Positions 8,196 to 16,451 of a DNA stretch of 64,000 bases are shown piece after piece. Position 1 is the first letter of the stretch. Each line of letters starts with the position of its first letter. Under the pieces are notes generated by a model. That model saw only the letters and a list, made by a program, of their open reading frames with translations. It ran no database searches and was not told the origin of the DNA. Source of the DNA: Alphaproteobacteria bacterium (lineage in GTDB: Bacteria > Pseudomonadota > Alphaproteobacteria > Micavibrionales > Micavibrionaceae); contig JAFLCW010000001.1 of assembly GCA_017302165.1 (NCBI GenBank), positions 248,001-312,000 of the forward strand, given 5' to 3'. Made by a program: the position numbers and the translations under genes.

Positions 8196-10097
8196 ATGGA
8201 TCGGTCTTTTGATGTCATTGTGATTGGCGGCGGCCATGCGGGGTGCGAGGCGGCCTGTGCGTCGGCGCGGCTGGGTGCCCGGACGGCACTGGTGACACAT
8301 CAGGCCGCCACCATCGGTGTCATGTCGTGCAATCCGGCGATTGGCGGGCTGGGTAAAGGCCATCTGGTGCGGGAGATTGATGCGCTGGACGGGGTCATGG
8401 GACGGGTGATTGACCAAGCCGGGATACAATTCCGGATGTTGAACGCGTCCAAAGGCCCGGCCGTACGGGGCCCCCGGTCCCAAGCGGATCGAAAGCTGTA
8501 TCGTCTGGGGATGCAGGCGATGTTAGCCGATTACCCGAATTTGACGATTATCGAAGGCGGCGCGGAAAATATTCTTATCGAAAATAATCACGTGGCCGGA
8601 ATCGTGACCGGCGCGGGGGATGAACTGCGCGCCAAGGCGGTTGTGATCACGACCGGGACGTTTTTACGGGGGCTAATCCACCGCGGAGAGGAAAAAATTC
8701 CTGCTGGCCGGGTGGGCGAAAAACCGGCGGTGGGTCTGGGGTTGACGCTTGAAAAATTGGGTTTTCCGTTGGGGCGTCTCAAGACCGGAACGCCCGCACG
8801 TCTTGATGGCCGAACGATTGACTGGGCGTCGCTGGAGATGCAAAAGGCGGATGCCGTGCCGGTGCCATTTTCGTATCTGACGTCCCGGATTGACGTCCCC
8901 CAGATTGATTGCGGCATCACCTATACCACGGAAAAGACCCACGAGATCATCCGCGCCAATCTTCACCGTGCCCCGATGTATTCCGGTCAGATCAACGGGA
9001 CAGGCCCCCGTTATTGCCCCTCGATTGAGGATAAGGTCGTTCGCTTTGCCGATAAATCCCGGCACCAGATTTTCCTTGAACCCGAAGGACTTGACGACCC
9101 CACCATCTATCCCAATGGCATCTCCAACGCCTTGCCGATTGATGTTCAAGCGGAATTGTTGGCCTCTATCCCGGGGTTGGAACGCGCCCGGGTCATGGAA
9201 TGGGCGTATGCCATTGAATATGATTATTGTGACCCACGTGATTTAACGCAAACACTTGAATCAAAAAGACTTTCTGGACTTTTTCTCGCGGGGCAAATCA
9301 ACGGCACCACCGGATACGAAGAAGCCGCCGCACAGGGTTTGATGGCCGGGCTGAATGCCGCCATACTGGCCGGTGCCGTTTCACGTGAAACCATGACCCC
9401 CTTTATCCTTGATCGTTCCGAAGCCTATATCGGTGTGATGATTGATGATCTCATCACTCGGGGCGCACCCGAGCCTTACCGTATGTTCACCAGCCGGGCA
9501 GAATATCGCCTGACCCTTCGGGCGGATAATGCCGACCAACGGTTGACCGACCGGGGGATTGCGCTCGGTTGTGTGGGGTCAGAACGTGAAACAGTGTGGA
9601 ACACCAAAAAAGCCGATCTTTTTACAGCCCGTCAGTTGATGACCACGCAGTTAACCGCCACCCCGAATGAACTGGAGAAGGCAGGCATTCATATCAATAA
9701 GGATGGCAGGCGTCGGAGCGCGGCCGATTTGTTAGCCTATCCGGATATGTTCTGGGCTCGGCTAGAAGCCTTGTGGCCGGAGATGAAAAATATTGCCCCG
9801 CCCATCCAAGAGCAGATTGAGATTGATTCGCTTTATTCTGGCTACATGGATCGTCAGGAAGCCGATATTCAGGCCTTTCGTAAAGATGAATCCCTCATTT
9901 TGCCGGAAAATTTTGATTATCAGACGGTCGGGAGCCTGTCGACCGAAATACGCGTCAAGCTTACGGCCTTGCGCCCGGCCACGCTGGGGGCGGCCAGCCG
10001 TATCCCCGGGGTCACCCCGGCCGCGATCACGGCTCTGCTTCGTCATGTGAAACGTCGTGAAACTTCTCATGTTCAGGATTCCGATGAAGCCGCCTGA
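8196..10097 (+). CDS. mnmG: tRNA uridine-34 carboxymethylaminomethylation enzyme MnmG
   Basis: FAD-dependent partner of MnmE. 633 residues. FAD-binding motif [12 protein letters not shown] is at the N-terminus (GGGHAG 11-16), followed by [21 protein letters not shown] and, further on, [15 protein letters not shown]. The frame stays open back to 8109, but ATG 8196 gives the standard [16 protein letters not shown] start. A perfect parS site lies inside the gene at 9378-9391 and encodes V-S-R-E-T at 395-399. Its 3' end overlaps rsmG by 14 bases. Confidence 0.97.
   Translation: MDRSFDVIVIGGGHAGCEAACASARLGARTALVTHQAATIGVMSCNPAIGGLGKGHLVREIDALDGVMGRVIDQAGIQFRMLNASKGPAVRGPRSQADRKLYRLGMQAMLADYPNLTIIEGGAENILIENNHVAGIVTGAGDELRAKAVVITTGTFLRGLIHRGEEKIPAGRVGEKPAVGLGLTLEKLGFPLGRLKTGTPARLDGRTIDWASLEMQKADAVPVPFSYLTSRIDVPQIDCGITYTTEKTHEIIRANLHRAPMYSGQINGTGPRYCPSIEDKVVRFADKSRHQIFLEPEGLDDPTIYPNGISNALPIDVQAELLASIPGLERARVMEWAYAIEYDYCDPRDLTQTLESKRLSGLFLAGQINGTTGYEEAAAQGLMAGLNAAILAGAVSRETMTPFILDRSEAYIGVMIDDLITRGAPEPYRMFTSRAEYRLTLRADNADQRLTDRGIALGCVGSERETVWNTKKADLFTARQLMTTQLTATPNELEKAGIHINKDGRRRSAADLLAYPDMFWARLEALWPEMKNIAPPIQEQIEIDSLYSGYMDRQEADIQAFRKDESLILPENFDYQTVGSLSTEIRVKLTALRPATLGAASRIPGVTPAAITALLRHVKRRETSHVQDSDEAA
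9378..9391. promoter_or_regulatory. parS centromere site 1 (inside mnmG)
   Basis: Perfect palindrome GTTTCACGTGAAAC, the core of the widely conserved parS sequence bound by chromosomal ParB. It lies about 2.3 kb upstream of parB and reads in frame as V-S-R-E-T in MnmG. Confidence 0.93.
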
Positions 10098-10710
10098 ACT
10101 GCCGCCCGGTGTAGCCGTTTCACGTGAAACGCTGGACTTGCTCAAAAAATATCAGGATTTACTGACAGATTGGCAAAATCGGGTGAATTTGGTCAGCAAA
10201 AACACGATCCCAGAGGCATGGTCACGTCATTTCGTTGATTCACTTCAGCTTCTTCCTCTTATCCCTCCATCTATCCACCATATTGTTGATATCGGTTCCG
10301 GGGCGGGTTTCCCTGGGCTGGTCATGGCGGCCTGCCGTCCTGAAACACGGATGATGCTGGTTGAATCGACCGGGAAAAAATGCCAGTTTTTGAGTGATGT
10401 TGCCCAAGAATTGGGGTTGTCCAATGTTCAAATCATGAATGAGCGGGTTGAAGCGGTCGTTTCACGTGAAACCGCGCCAGACCTTGTGAGTGCGCGGGCA
10501 CTCGCGCCCCTTCATGAATTATTAACCATGATTCATCCATGGCTAAAGAAAAACGCCGATCTTCAGTGCTTGTTTCCCAAGGGGGCGAAAGCTGAAGACG
10601 AAATTGCCGAGGCGAAGTTACGTGGCTGGCGCTTTCATATCAAGAGCAATCCTAGCATCACCGAACCCAGTGCCAAAATTTTATGGCTGTCGGGCATTCA
10701 TCAGGTCTAA
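10084..10710 (+). CDS. rsmG: 16S rRNA (guanine-527-N7) methyltransferase RsmG
   Basis: SAM-dependent methyltransferase for G527 of 16S rRNA. About 208 residues. The SAM-binding motif [14 protein letters not shown] is near residue 70, and the later [11 protein letters not shown] and LFPKGAK segments are family-typical. GTG 10057 and ATG 10069 are also in frame; ATG 10084 has AGGA five bases upstream and overlaps the mnmG end by 14 bases, so it is preferred. Two parS palindromes lie within the gene. A hairpin with a T-run follows the stop. Confidence 0.95.
   Translation: MKPPELPPGVAVSRETLDLLKKYQDLLTDWQNRVNLVSKNTIPEAWSRHFVDSLQLLPLIPPSIHHIVDIGSGAGFPGLVMAACRPETRMMLVESTGKKCQFLSDVAQELGLSNVQIMNERVEAVVSRETAPDLVSARALAPLHELLTMIHPWLKKNADLQCLFPKGAKAEDEIAEAKLRGWRFHIKSNPSITEPSAKILWLSGIHQV
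10117..10130. promoter_or_regulatory. parS centromere site 2 (5' part of rsmG)
   Basis: Perfect GTTTCACGTGAAAC palindrome, encoding V-S-R-E-T at RsmG residues 12-16. About 0.7 kb from the parA start. Confidence 0.93.
10459..10472. promoter_or_regulatory. parS centromere site 3 (middle of rsmG)
   Basis: Third perfect GTTTCACGTGAAAC palindrome, encoding V-S-R-E-T at RsmG residues 126-130, 342 bases after site 2 and about 360 bases before the parA start. Confidence 0.93.
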
Positions 10711-10715
10711 GACAG

Positions 10716-10772
10716 CCCCCAATTTATCGCATAAGAATGCATAATTTGCTTGCATGTTGGGTGTTTTTTTTT
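10716..10772 (+). terminator. Probable Rho-independent terminator after rsmG
   Basis: CCCCCAA (10716-10722) pairs with TTGGGTG (10757-10763, one mismatch and a possible wobble). ATGCA (10737-10741) and TGCAT (10751-10755) form an inner stem. A run of T residues follows to 10772. It would separate rsmG from parA transcription. Confidence 0.55.
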
Positions 10773-10835
10773 GCATGATCGAAGCCTGTTCCCCTTTAAG
10801 TTTTTGATCAATTTTTGCGCGCATCAGGTGATAAT

Positions 10836-11711
10836 ATGACCCCTTACTCGCCCTCTTCTGATCCGGCCGTGCCGGAAAAACCGATGGTCACCAGCAAAAT
10901 TCCCCGTATTCTGGCGGTTGCCAACCAAAAGGGCGGCGTCGGTAAAACGACGACGGCGGTTAATTTGGCCACAGCATTGAGCGCGATCGGGAAGCGTGTG
11001 CTCTTGGTGGATCTCGATCCCCAAGGCAATGCCAGTACGGGATTGGGGGTTAAGCGGGCTGGCCTTAGAACCAGTACCTATGACGTTATCTTTGAAGATG
11101 CCCATGTGATCGACACCGCCCAGCCAACTAAGGTACCGGGTTTGTTTGTACTGCCGTCCTCTATTCACCTGTCCGGCGCGGAAATTGAACTGGTGAGTGC
11201 ACGCCGGCGCGAATACCGTCTTCAAGAAGCACTTCGGACAGCGCTTCCGTATGATTATGTGGTGATTGATTGCCCGCCGTCCCTAAGTTTGCTGACGCTG
11301 AACGCGCTAGTGGCGGCGGATTCGATTGTCGTGCCGCTTCAATGTGAGTTTTTTGCGCTGGAAGGCCTCAGCCATTTGGTAAAAACAATTGAGCGTGTTC
11401 AGCAAACCTTTAACCCGCGTCTGAATATCCATGGTGTTGTCTTGACGATGTATGACCCGCGCAACCGTCTATCGGCCATGGTGGCGGATGATGTGCGTAA
11501 ATATTTCGGCGATAAAGTGTATAAAACGGTTATCCCGCGGAATGTCCGTTTATCCGAAGCACCTTCTTATGGGCTTCCGGCGATTGTGTATGATATGCGC
11601 TGTCCCGGCGCACGGGCTTATATCTCGCTGGCGGGGGAAGTGTTGAAACGGGAAAAAAGTATGACGGCGTCTTCTTCAGTTATTCCACCCCACACGACTG
11701 AGGCCGCATAG
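10836..11711 (+). CDS. parA: Chromosome partitioning ATPase ParA
   Basis: Deviant-Walker ATPase that drives segregation of ParB-parS complexes along the nucleoid. About 291 residues. Walker A is KGGVGKTTT at 32-40, then LVDLDPQGNAST (Walker A'), VIDCPPSLSLLT (Walker B) and the VIPRNVRLSEAPSYGLP segment typical of chromosomal ParA/Soj. A TTG at 10815 is in frame, but ATG 10836 has AGGTG upstream. It is followed after 3 bases by parB, and three parS sites lie just upstream. Confidence 0.96.
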   Translation: MTPYSPSSDPAVPEKPMVTSKIPRILAVANQKGGVGKTTTAVNLATALSAIGKRVLLVDLDPQGNASTGLGVKRAGLRTSTYDVIFEDAHVIDTAQPTKVPGLFVLPSSIHLSGAEIELVSARRREYRLQEALRTALPYDYVVIDCPPSLSLLTLNALVAADSIVVPLQCEFFALEGLSHLVKTIERVQQTFNPRLNIHGVVLTMYDPRNRLSAMVADDVRKYFGDKVYKTVIPRNVRLSEAPSYGLPAIVYDMRCPGARAYISLAGEVLKREKSMTASSSVIPPHTTEAA

Positions 11712-11714
11712 AAA

Positions 11715-12695
11715 ATGAGCGACGATCAAAAAGTAAACCCCAAGCAACGTGGTTTGGGCCGCGGGTTAGGTGCGTTGTTTGGCGACGAAGAAGCCGCGCC
11801 CCGCGCCCATAATAGTGCCCAGCCCTCGGATGCCGAAGACTCGGTGATGCCGGGCGCACGCGGTGTGATGCGTAAAATTGTTGGTACAGGCCAACTGATA
11901 CCAAACCCTGAACAGCCGCGCCGCCATTTCACCGACAGTGCCTTGCGTGAATTGGCCGAATCCATCCGTGAGCATGGAATCATTCAGCCCATTTTGGTGC
12001 GGCCTTATCAGAATAACGAAGATATGTTTGAAATTGTCGCCGGCGAAAGACGCTGGCGCGCGGCGCAACTGGCGCAGTTACATCAGGTGCCGGTCATCAT
12101 TCGCGATATGGATGATGAAACGGTTTATAAAATCGCCCTGATCGAAAACCTTCAACGTGAAGATTTAACCGCGATCGAAGAAGCCGTGGGCTATCGCCGA
12201 TTGATGGAAGATTATGGTCACACGCAAGAAGACGTAGCCGAGATTATCGGCAAAAGCCGATCGCATGTCGCCAACATGATCCGTCTTTTGGGGCTTCCGG
12301 CGTCGGTTCAGAATCTGGTCAATGAAGGTAAGCTCTCCGCTGGACACGCAAGGGCTTTGGCTACACTGGATAATCCGGCAGAACTGGCGCGGGAAGTCAT
12401 CGCCAAGGGGTTATCTGTTCGGCAAACTGAAAAACTAGCGGCGAAATCAGCAGGCAGAGAGATCAAACATAAGGGTGGATCGTCGACGCAGACCAAAGCT
12501 TTGGAAAAAGACCATGATACACTCGCCCTTGAAAAACAAATATCAGATGCGCTGGGGCTCAGAGCAACGATAGATTTATTGAGTGGTTCTTCAGGAACGA
12601 TGAAGATTGAGTATAAAAGTCTTGATCAATTAGATAACCTGATCCAGCGTCTTTTGTCAGAGCCGGATCCCAACCATAAAAAATGGATTTTTTAA
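11715..12695 (+). CDS. parB: Chromosome partitioning protein ParB
   Basis: parS-binding CTP-dependent clamp protein. 326 residues. The N-terminal GLGRGLGALFG motif (ParA-stimulating region), the catalytic-like NPEQPRRHF and GERRWRAAQLA boxes, ENLQREDLTAIEEA and an HTH (EDVAEIIGKSRSHVANMIRLLGLP region) are in the usual order, ending in a dimerisation domain. It shares TTAA at its stop with holA on the other strand. Confidence 0.96.
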   Translation: MSDDQKVNPKQRGLGRGLGALFGDEEAAPRAHNSAQPSDAEDSVMPGARGVMRKIVGTGQLIPNPEQPRRHFTDSALRELAESIREHGIIQPILVRPYQNNEDMFEIVAGERRWRAAQLAQLHQVPVIIRDMDDETVYKIALIENLQREDLTAIEEAVGYRRLMEDYGHTQEDVAEIIGKSRSHVANMIRLLGLPASVQNLVNEGKLSAGHARALATLDNPAELAREVIAKGLSVRQTEKLAAKSAGREIKHKGGSSTQTKALEKDHDTLALEKQISDALGLRATIDLLSGSSGTMKIEYKSLDQLDNLIQRLLSEPDPNHKKWIF

Positions 12696-13708
12696 GCCGA
12701 CTTGCTTAAGGATAAAATCGCTTGTGCCGTCAGGGTTTCTGAGGGTGTTCCGGTACGTTTTGTCTGTGCTTCGACATCGGCCAGCCGTTTGAGAACATCA
12801 TTTAATTTTCCCATCGGCCAGCGTGATAAGTGTGATCGGAAGGAACTCTCATATTTAAAAAAAATGGGGGGGGAGAGTTTTTTCATCGCGCTCTCAGAAT
12901 CCATGCCTTCGTGCATGAGGGCGTGGACAAAGTGAAGTTTTCTAAAGTGCGTTTGAAGGCTTCGAAGAATAGCGACAACAGGGACGGATTCATCCAGGAG
13001 TTTTTTATAGGTCGTCAGAGCTGTTTCTGTTTTTCCCCCGCCTACGGCATAAATCAGATCATCAAATGATTGAGCCCCGGCTTCTCCGCAGGCGGATTGT
13101 GCGTCTTCCAGTTTAATGGTGCCACCCTGTGTGCCCATATAGACAAGCAATTTTTCCATTTCGCTTCGGATGCGTCCCCGGTCACCCGCCAAATTTGTGG
13201 CCAGCCACATCGCCGCATCGGATTGAAGGCTAAAGCCCCCGGCCTTGGCCATATCGCGTATCACCTGTGCCACGCTTTTTTCATCCTCAACGTAACAGGG
13301 CAGAGCCGCCGCATGGGGAGATTTTTCAAACAACGCCCGAAGGGGTGATTTGGGGGATAATTCTCCGGCTTCAACAATTACCACATTATCGAGTGACGGG
13401 TTTTCAAGATAAGCATGAAATACCGGGGAAATTTTATCACTGGCACCTTCAACCCGAATTAATTTAGCGCCGCCCATCATGGACATAGATAAGGCTTCGT
13501 CTATCAGGCGGGCAGGATCATCCAATAAAATCTGTTCGTTTAAGACGGTGACATTAAAGGGATCAGCCAGATCTTTGACGACCGTCAACCCCATGGCTTT
13601 TGCCCGTTCCCGCATGAGCCCGTCATCGGGTCCATAGACAAGGATCGCCCGTGCTTTTTTATCGGGGCTTTTGACAAAGGGATCAATTTGCTTCCAGGTC
13701 AGTTTCAT
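12692..13708 (-). CDS. holA: DNA polymerase III subunit delta
   Basis: Clamp-loader delta subunit, 338 residues, which opens the beta sliding clamp. N-terminal MKLTWKQIDPFVKSPDKKARAILVYGPDDGL is characteristic of alphaproteobacterial HolA, and the LATNLAGDRGRIRSEMEKL and FDDLIYAVGGGK segments are conserved. The ATG at 13708 is the only reasonable start. In relatives holA usually follows leuS and lptE; here other genes lie between. Its 3' end overlaps the parB stop by four bases. Confidence 0.92.
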   Translation of the reverse strand: MKLTWKQIDPFVKSPDKKARAILVYGPDDGLMRERAKAMGLTVVKDLADPFNVTVLNEQILLDDPARLIDEALSMSMMGGAKLIRVEGASDKISPVFHAYLENPSLDNVVIVEAGELSPKSPLRALFEKSPHAAALPCYVEDEKSVAQVIRDMAKAGGFSLQSDAAMWLATNLAGDRGRIRSEMEKLLVYMGTQGGTIKLEDAQSACGEAGAQSFDDLIYAVGGGKTETALTTYKKLLDESVPVVAILRSLQTHFRKLHFVHALMHEGMDSESAMKKLSPPIFFKYESSFRSHLSRWPMGKLNDVLKRLADVEAQTKRTGTPSETLTAQAILSLSKSA

Positions 13709-13727
13709 CTGGAAATATCTTAGGGAG

Positions 13728-14030
13728 TTATGCGCCGTTATTCAATGCCTGTGCGTGTTCATATACATCTGGATTCATATGTCTTAACCATCCCAGAGAT
13801 GAAGCCGCGGACTGAATAGCGGGAATTGAATCGAGAATACGTCTATCCGTGGCGTGTGTTTCAAAATAAAGATGTAAAAAAGAGGCGCATTCGCCGCGAA
13901 TTTGGCGGCTTCCTTGTTCGGGTATATTTAATGTCAAAATATCGACGTCAAATACCTCATCCCGTGTTAAGGCGACAGTAAAATGCGTCACCAGGGATAA
14001 TTCGACATCTCGTTTTAAGAGCGCTGACAT
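13728..14030 (-). CDS. Hypothetical protein, 100 aa
   Basis: Not recognised. Soluble-looking, with no signal or membrane segment. It begins 3 bases after the stop of the homocysteine S-methyltransferase gene and ends 19 bases before holA, so it is probably the last gene of the SAM-II-controlled operon or a bridge into holA. Confidence 0.6.
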   Translation of the reverse strand: MSALLKRDVELSLVTHFTVALTRDEVFDVDILTLNIPEQGSRQIRGECASFLHLYFETHATDRRILDSIPAIQSAASSLGWLRHMNPDVYEHAQALNNGA

Positions 14031-14033
14031 TTT

Positions 14034-14954
14034 TTATGCTGACTTTTTGGCCAGAGTGTTTGTTTGTCTAAAATGACGGGAAAGTGCCTGAATATAATCC
14101 GGGGTGGTACCACAACATCCACCGAGGATTTTGATCCCGGCTTGATGCCATGTGTCACAGGCCTTCACAAATTTTCCAATAGAATCGTTATTATTTTCAA
14201 AAATCCAACCTAGATCATCATCGGGATGGCCAATCCCATTGGGATATAATCCTTTGATCCCCGCATACACCGAACATAAAACAGGCACGGATTGATCTAG
14301 AATATCAATCGGGCGGCAGTTCAAAAAGACGGCCACGCGTCCTTTAATGTCTGTGGCTTCGATAACTTCGGTCAGGGGCGAGCCATCCAGAAGTTTCCCT
14401 TCCGGCGTTGTGACAAAACTGATGATAAAAGGAATATTCGTTGCCGATGCGGCGCGTGCCATCGCTACGGCCTCGGGCAGGCTGTTGATGGTCTCCGGGA
14501 TTAAGAAATCCACCCCTTCAGCCGCCAGCCATGAGGCGAGCTGTCCGTGTTCATCATCTAATTCCTGTGGCGAGGGCATTAAATCCGGACGATAGCAATC
14601 TTCTAAGGTGGTAAAAGACCCGCCCAGAAAAACAGGACGGTCTGATACCTCTTGTTGGGCTTTGCGCGCCAACGCCACAGATTTTTTAAGTGCGTCATGG
14701 GCATCGTGTTGACGCCCGACCTTTGCATAGGCTCTGGGGGTGGTGCGGAACGTGTTGGTAATACAGGTATCTGCACCGGCTGAAAAATAATCGGCATGGA
14801 TTTGATACACGAGTTCCGGGGCATCTTCGTTCGCGGACGCCGACCATAAAGGTAATTTTGTCTGGTATCCCCGGCGTTGTAATTCCGTGCCCATCGCGCC
14901 AGCGAAGATAACGGTGTCTTGTGAATCTAGATATTCAGTAAAAGATTTTGACAT
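14034..14954 (-). CDS. Homocysteine S-methyltransferase
   Basis: 306-residue zinc-dependent methyltransferase of the MmuM/BHMT type, which makes methionine from homocysteine using S-methylmethionine (or another S-methyl donor). AGAMGTELQRRG is at the N-terminus. Zinc ligands are the Cys in FLNCRP and the pair in GGCCGTTPDYI near the C-terminus. About 9 bases separate it from the upstream methionine S-methyltransferase-like gene, and the leader of the operon carries a SAM-II riboswitch. Both support a methionine-cycle role. The substrate is inferred from the neighbour. Confidence 0.9.
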   Translation of the reverse strand: MSKSFTEYLDSQDTVIFAGAMGTELQRRGYQTKLPLWSASANEDAPELVYQIHADYFSAGADTCITNTFRTTPRAYAKVGRQHDAHDALKKSVALARKAQQEVSDRPVFLGGSFTTLEDCYRPDLMPSPQELDDEHGQLASWLAAEGVDFLIPETINSLPEAVAMARAASATNIPFIISFVTTPEGKLLDGSPLTEVIEATDIKGRVAVFLNCRPIDILDQSVPVLCSVYAGIKGLYPNGIGHPDDDLGWIFENNNDSIGKFVKACDTWHQAGIKILGGCCGTTPDYIQALSRHFRQTNTLAKKSA

Positions 14955-14963
14955 TGATACTAT

Positions 14964-15878
14964 TTAACATCCGTTTTTTAAGGAAGGTGCCGCAATAACT
15001 AATAGGTCATGATATATAACAGCCCCTTCTGCTTGAACTTGTTCAGCTCTTACAGCTGTCAATTTATTTTTCCCATATGGGTCAGCGTAGAAAACACAAC
15101 TCATAAGCCCCTTTTTTTCTTGTTCAACAAAGAAATCAAGGCGCGTGTCCTGAGCTTGACTAATAATTTTATGGTGAATAATTGAGGGGGTTCTACCTGC
15201 ATCTGAAAAAACGTTCATGAGCGTCTCAACGCCTGGACGCCCGGCTAAATTTAATGTCACGGACGCGTGATCAGGGGTTTGTTTTATAACGCGACTAATT
15301 AGACCCAATCCTTGATCATCCCAAAGTGAAGAGCCGTCAGGAATGTAGTAGTTTCCAAAATTACTTCCTTGTGAAATATCAACGTCGTTAGGGAGACAAA
15401 CTTGCGGCACACAAGCAATAACATTATTCATTTTATAACGGTGAGATTCTGGGATATTGCCTAGACCATCAGAATGGAAGACTTGAGCATTAATCCCTTT
15501 TTCTGAAAGAGTAACTTTTGCATCGCGTACAGAAGCTTCTGATATATCAATACCTATAAACTCTTGAAATTTAAACCCTAGTTCATAAAGTCGGCATGGA
15601 ACATAAGCTGTACCTACCCCCACTTCACAGACAATGCTCCCCTCCAACTGGATGCCTAATGAAGATAAATTTTTGTGTGTTAACCCTTCAACAAAATGTT
15701 GAGTCCAGTGATCTGGTTTCCAGGAGTCTTGCTCTCCGGTAATTGCCCCAGCCTCATTAAACGCTCTGACATGATCGCGTGAAGCATCGTGATTTCTAGG
15801 AGCTAATCCGGGAATAAGACCAGCAGATCGATAGGCTTCTAAATCAGGCATACAAAAAACTTTCTTTTCAGTGAACAT
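14964..15878 (-). CDS. Methionine S-methyltransferase-like SAM-dependent enzyme (MmtN/MMT-like)
   Basis: 304-residue class I methyltransferase. Motif I is EVGVGTAYV at 85-93 and the acidic motif II is FIGIDISEAS. The segments IACVPQV (154-160), QGLGLISR (189-196) and LNLAGRPG (209-216) match what I remember of the methyltransferase domain of plant methionine S-methyltransferase and bacterial MmtN. Those enzymes turn methionine plus SAM into S-methylmethionine. The length fits MmtN. No DMSP-pathway genes follow, so an S-methylmethionine cycle with the next gene seems more likely than DMSP synthesis. Start ATG 15878 abuts a T-run; ATG 15851 (MPDLEAYRSAG) is an alternative. The gene is AT-rich compared with its surroundings. 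Confidence 0.7.
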   Translation of the reverse strand: MFTEKKVFCMPDLEAYRSAGLIPGLAPRNHDASRDHVRAFNEAGAITGEQDSWKPDHWTQHFVEGLTHKNLSSLGIQLEGSIVCEVGVGTAYVPCRLYELGFKFQEFIGIDISEASVRDAKVTLSEKGINAQVFHSDGLGNIPESHRYKMNNVIACVPQVCLPNDVDISQGSNFGNYYIPDGSSLWDDQGLGLISRVIKQTPDHASVTLNLAGRPGVETLMNVFSDAGRTPSIIHHKIISQAQDTRLDFFVEQEKKGLMSCVFYADPYGKNKLTAVRAEQVQAEGAVIYHDLLVIAAPSLKNGC

Positions 15879-15879
15879 A

Positions 15880-15916
15880 AAAAACGGAACAGCACCATAA
15901 CCAAAGATGCTGTTCC
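15880..15916 (-). terminator. Terminator-like hairpin directly before the methyltransferase start
   Basis: Stem GGAACAGCA / TGCTGTTCC (9 bp perfect; 15908-15916 and 15886-15894) with a 13-base loop. On the minus strand it is followed at once by a run of T and then the ATG at 15878. It could be an intrinsic terminator or attenuator between the 78-aa gene and the methyltransferase gene. Confidence 0.65.
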
Positions 15917-15925
15917 CTGAAATAA

Positions 15926-16162
15926 CTAAACCAAAACTAACGGGATACCTTTTTGAGAGGCCACTCTTTGCGCGGCATCAGCGGTCTGACACCCTGCAAA
16001 GATAGTTTCGATACCATTATCGCGTCCCGCCTTTATAAAGGCTTGCTTAGTAAGGACACCCAAAGTTGTCGGTTTTGTTTCGTCAAACAGCATATTTGCC
16101 GGAACGATGTGACGAATTTCAACGCGTCCATCATCTTTTGGAATGGCTCTAATAATAGACAT
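15926..16162 (-). CDS. Small protein, 78 aa, first gene behind the SAM-II riboswitch
   Basis: Not recognised. Begins MSIIRAIPKDDGRVEIRHIV and ends in KGIPLVLV. It appears to be a small soluble alpha/beta protein with one Cys. The in-frame codon at 16198 is less likely than ATG 16162, which has GGAG about eight bases upstream. It is the first gene after the riboswitch and is followed by a terminator-like hairpin, so it may be expressed more strongly than the two methyltransferases behind it. Confidence 0.65.
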   Translation of the reverse strand: MSIIRAIPKDDGRVEIRHIVPANMLFDETKPTTLGVLTKQAFIKAGRDNGIETIFAGCQTADAAQRVASQKGIPLVLV

Positions 16163-16316
16163 TTTTATTTCTCCATAAGTCGTAAGCCCACATATCATGC
16201 GGGTTCAGGTTGATATAAAACGTGAGGAGAAATGTATGGAGAGGATATCATCCGCGCCTACAAAACCCACCACAGTCCTTAAAGTACGGGACCACAGCGG
16301 TTCGTTGCGCTATGGC

Positions 16317-16368
16317 GCTTTTTAGCCTTGGTAACGCGGTGCAAGCTGCCCCTTCAAATGCCGCGACT
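16317..16368 (-). ncRNA. SAM-II riboswitch aptamer
   Basis: Read on the minus strand, the P1 stem is CGCGG / CCGCG (16361-16365 and 16335-16339). Conserved positions follow: a CATTTGA loop after P1, CTTGCA before the second P1 strand, then GTTA and GCTAAAAAG at the 3' end. This is the SAM-II pseudoknot pattern that, in alphaproteobacteria, controls methionine and SAM genes. AGCTT and AAGGCT can form the P2 pseudoknot with a bulge. It lies about 25 bases after the predicted transcription start and about 155 bases before the first gene. Confidence 0.85.
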
Positions 16369-16400
16369 TAAATGCCGTATGAAAGCTTTAAGTGGTTATG

Positions 16401-16430
16401 GTTATAACATTGGCTCGGTTGAGGCGTCAA
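16401..16430 (-). promoter_or_regulatory. Sigma70-type promoter of the SAM-II operon
   Basis: On the minus strand TTGACG (16430-16425) and TATAAC (16406-16401) are separated by 18 bases. Initiation near 16394 would place the SAM-II aptamer at the start of the leader. It lies in the gap after the M20 amidohydrolase stop, so this operon is independently transcribed. Confidence 0.72.
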
Positions 16431-16451
16431 CAGGAATTTAAGGTTAATTTT

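Noticed and set aside
10037..10050. Fourth parS-like sequence near the mnmG end (ends in TGTGAAAC)
   Set aside because: Only about 10 of 14 positions match and the palindrome is lost.
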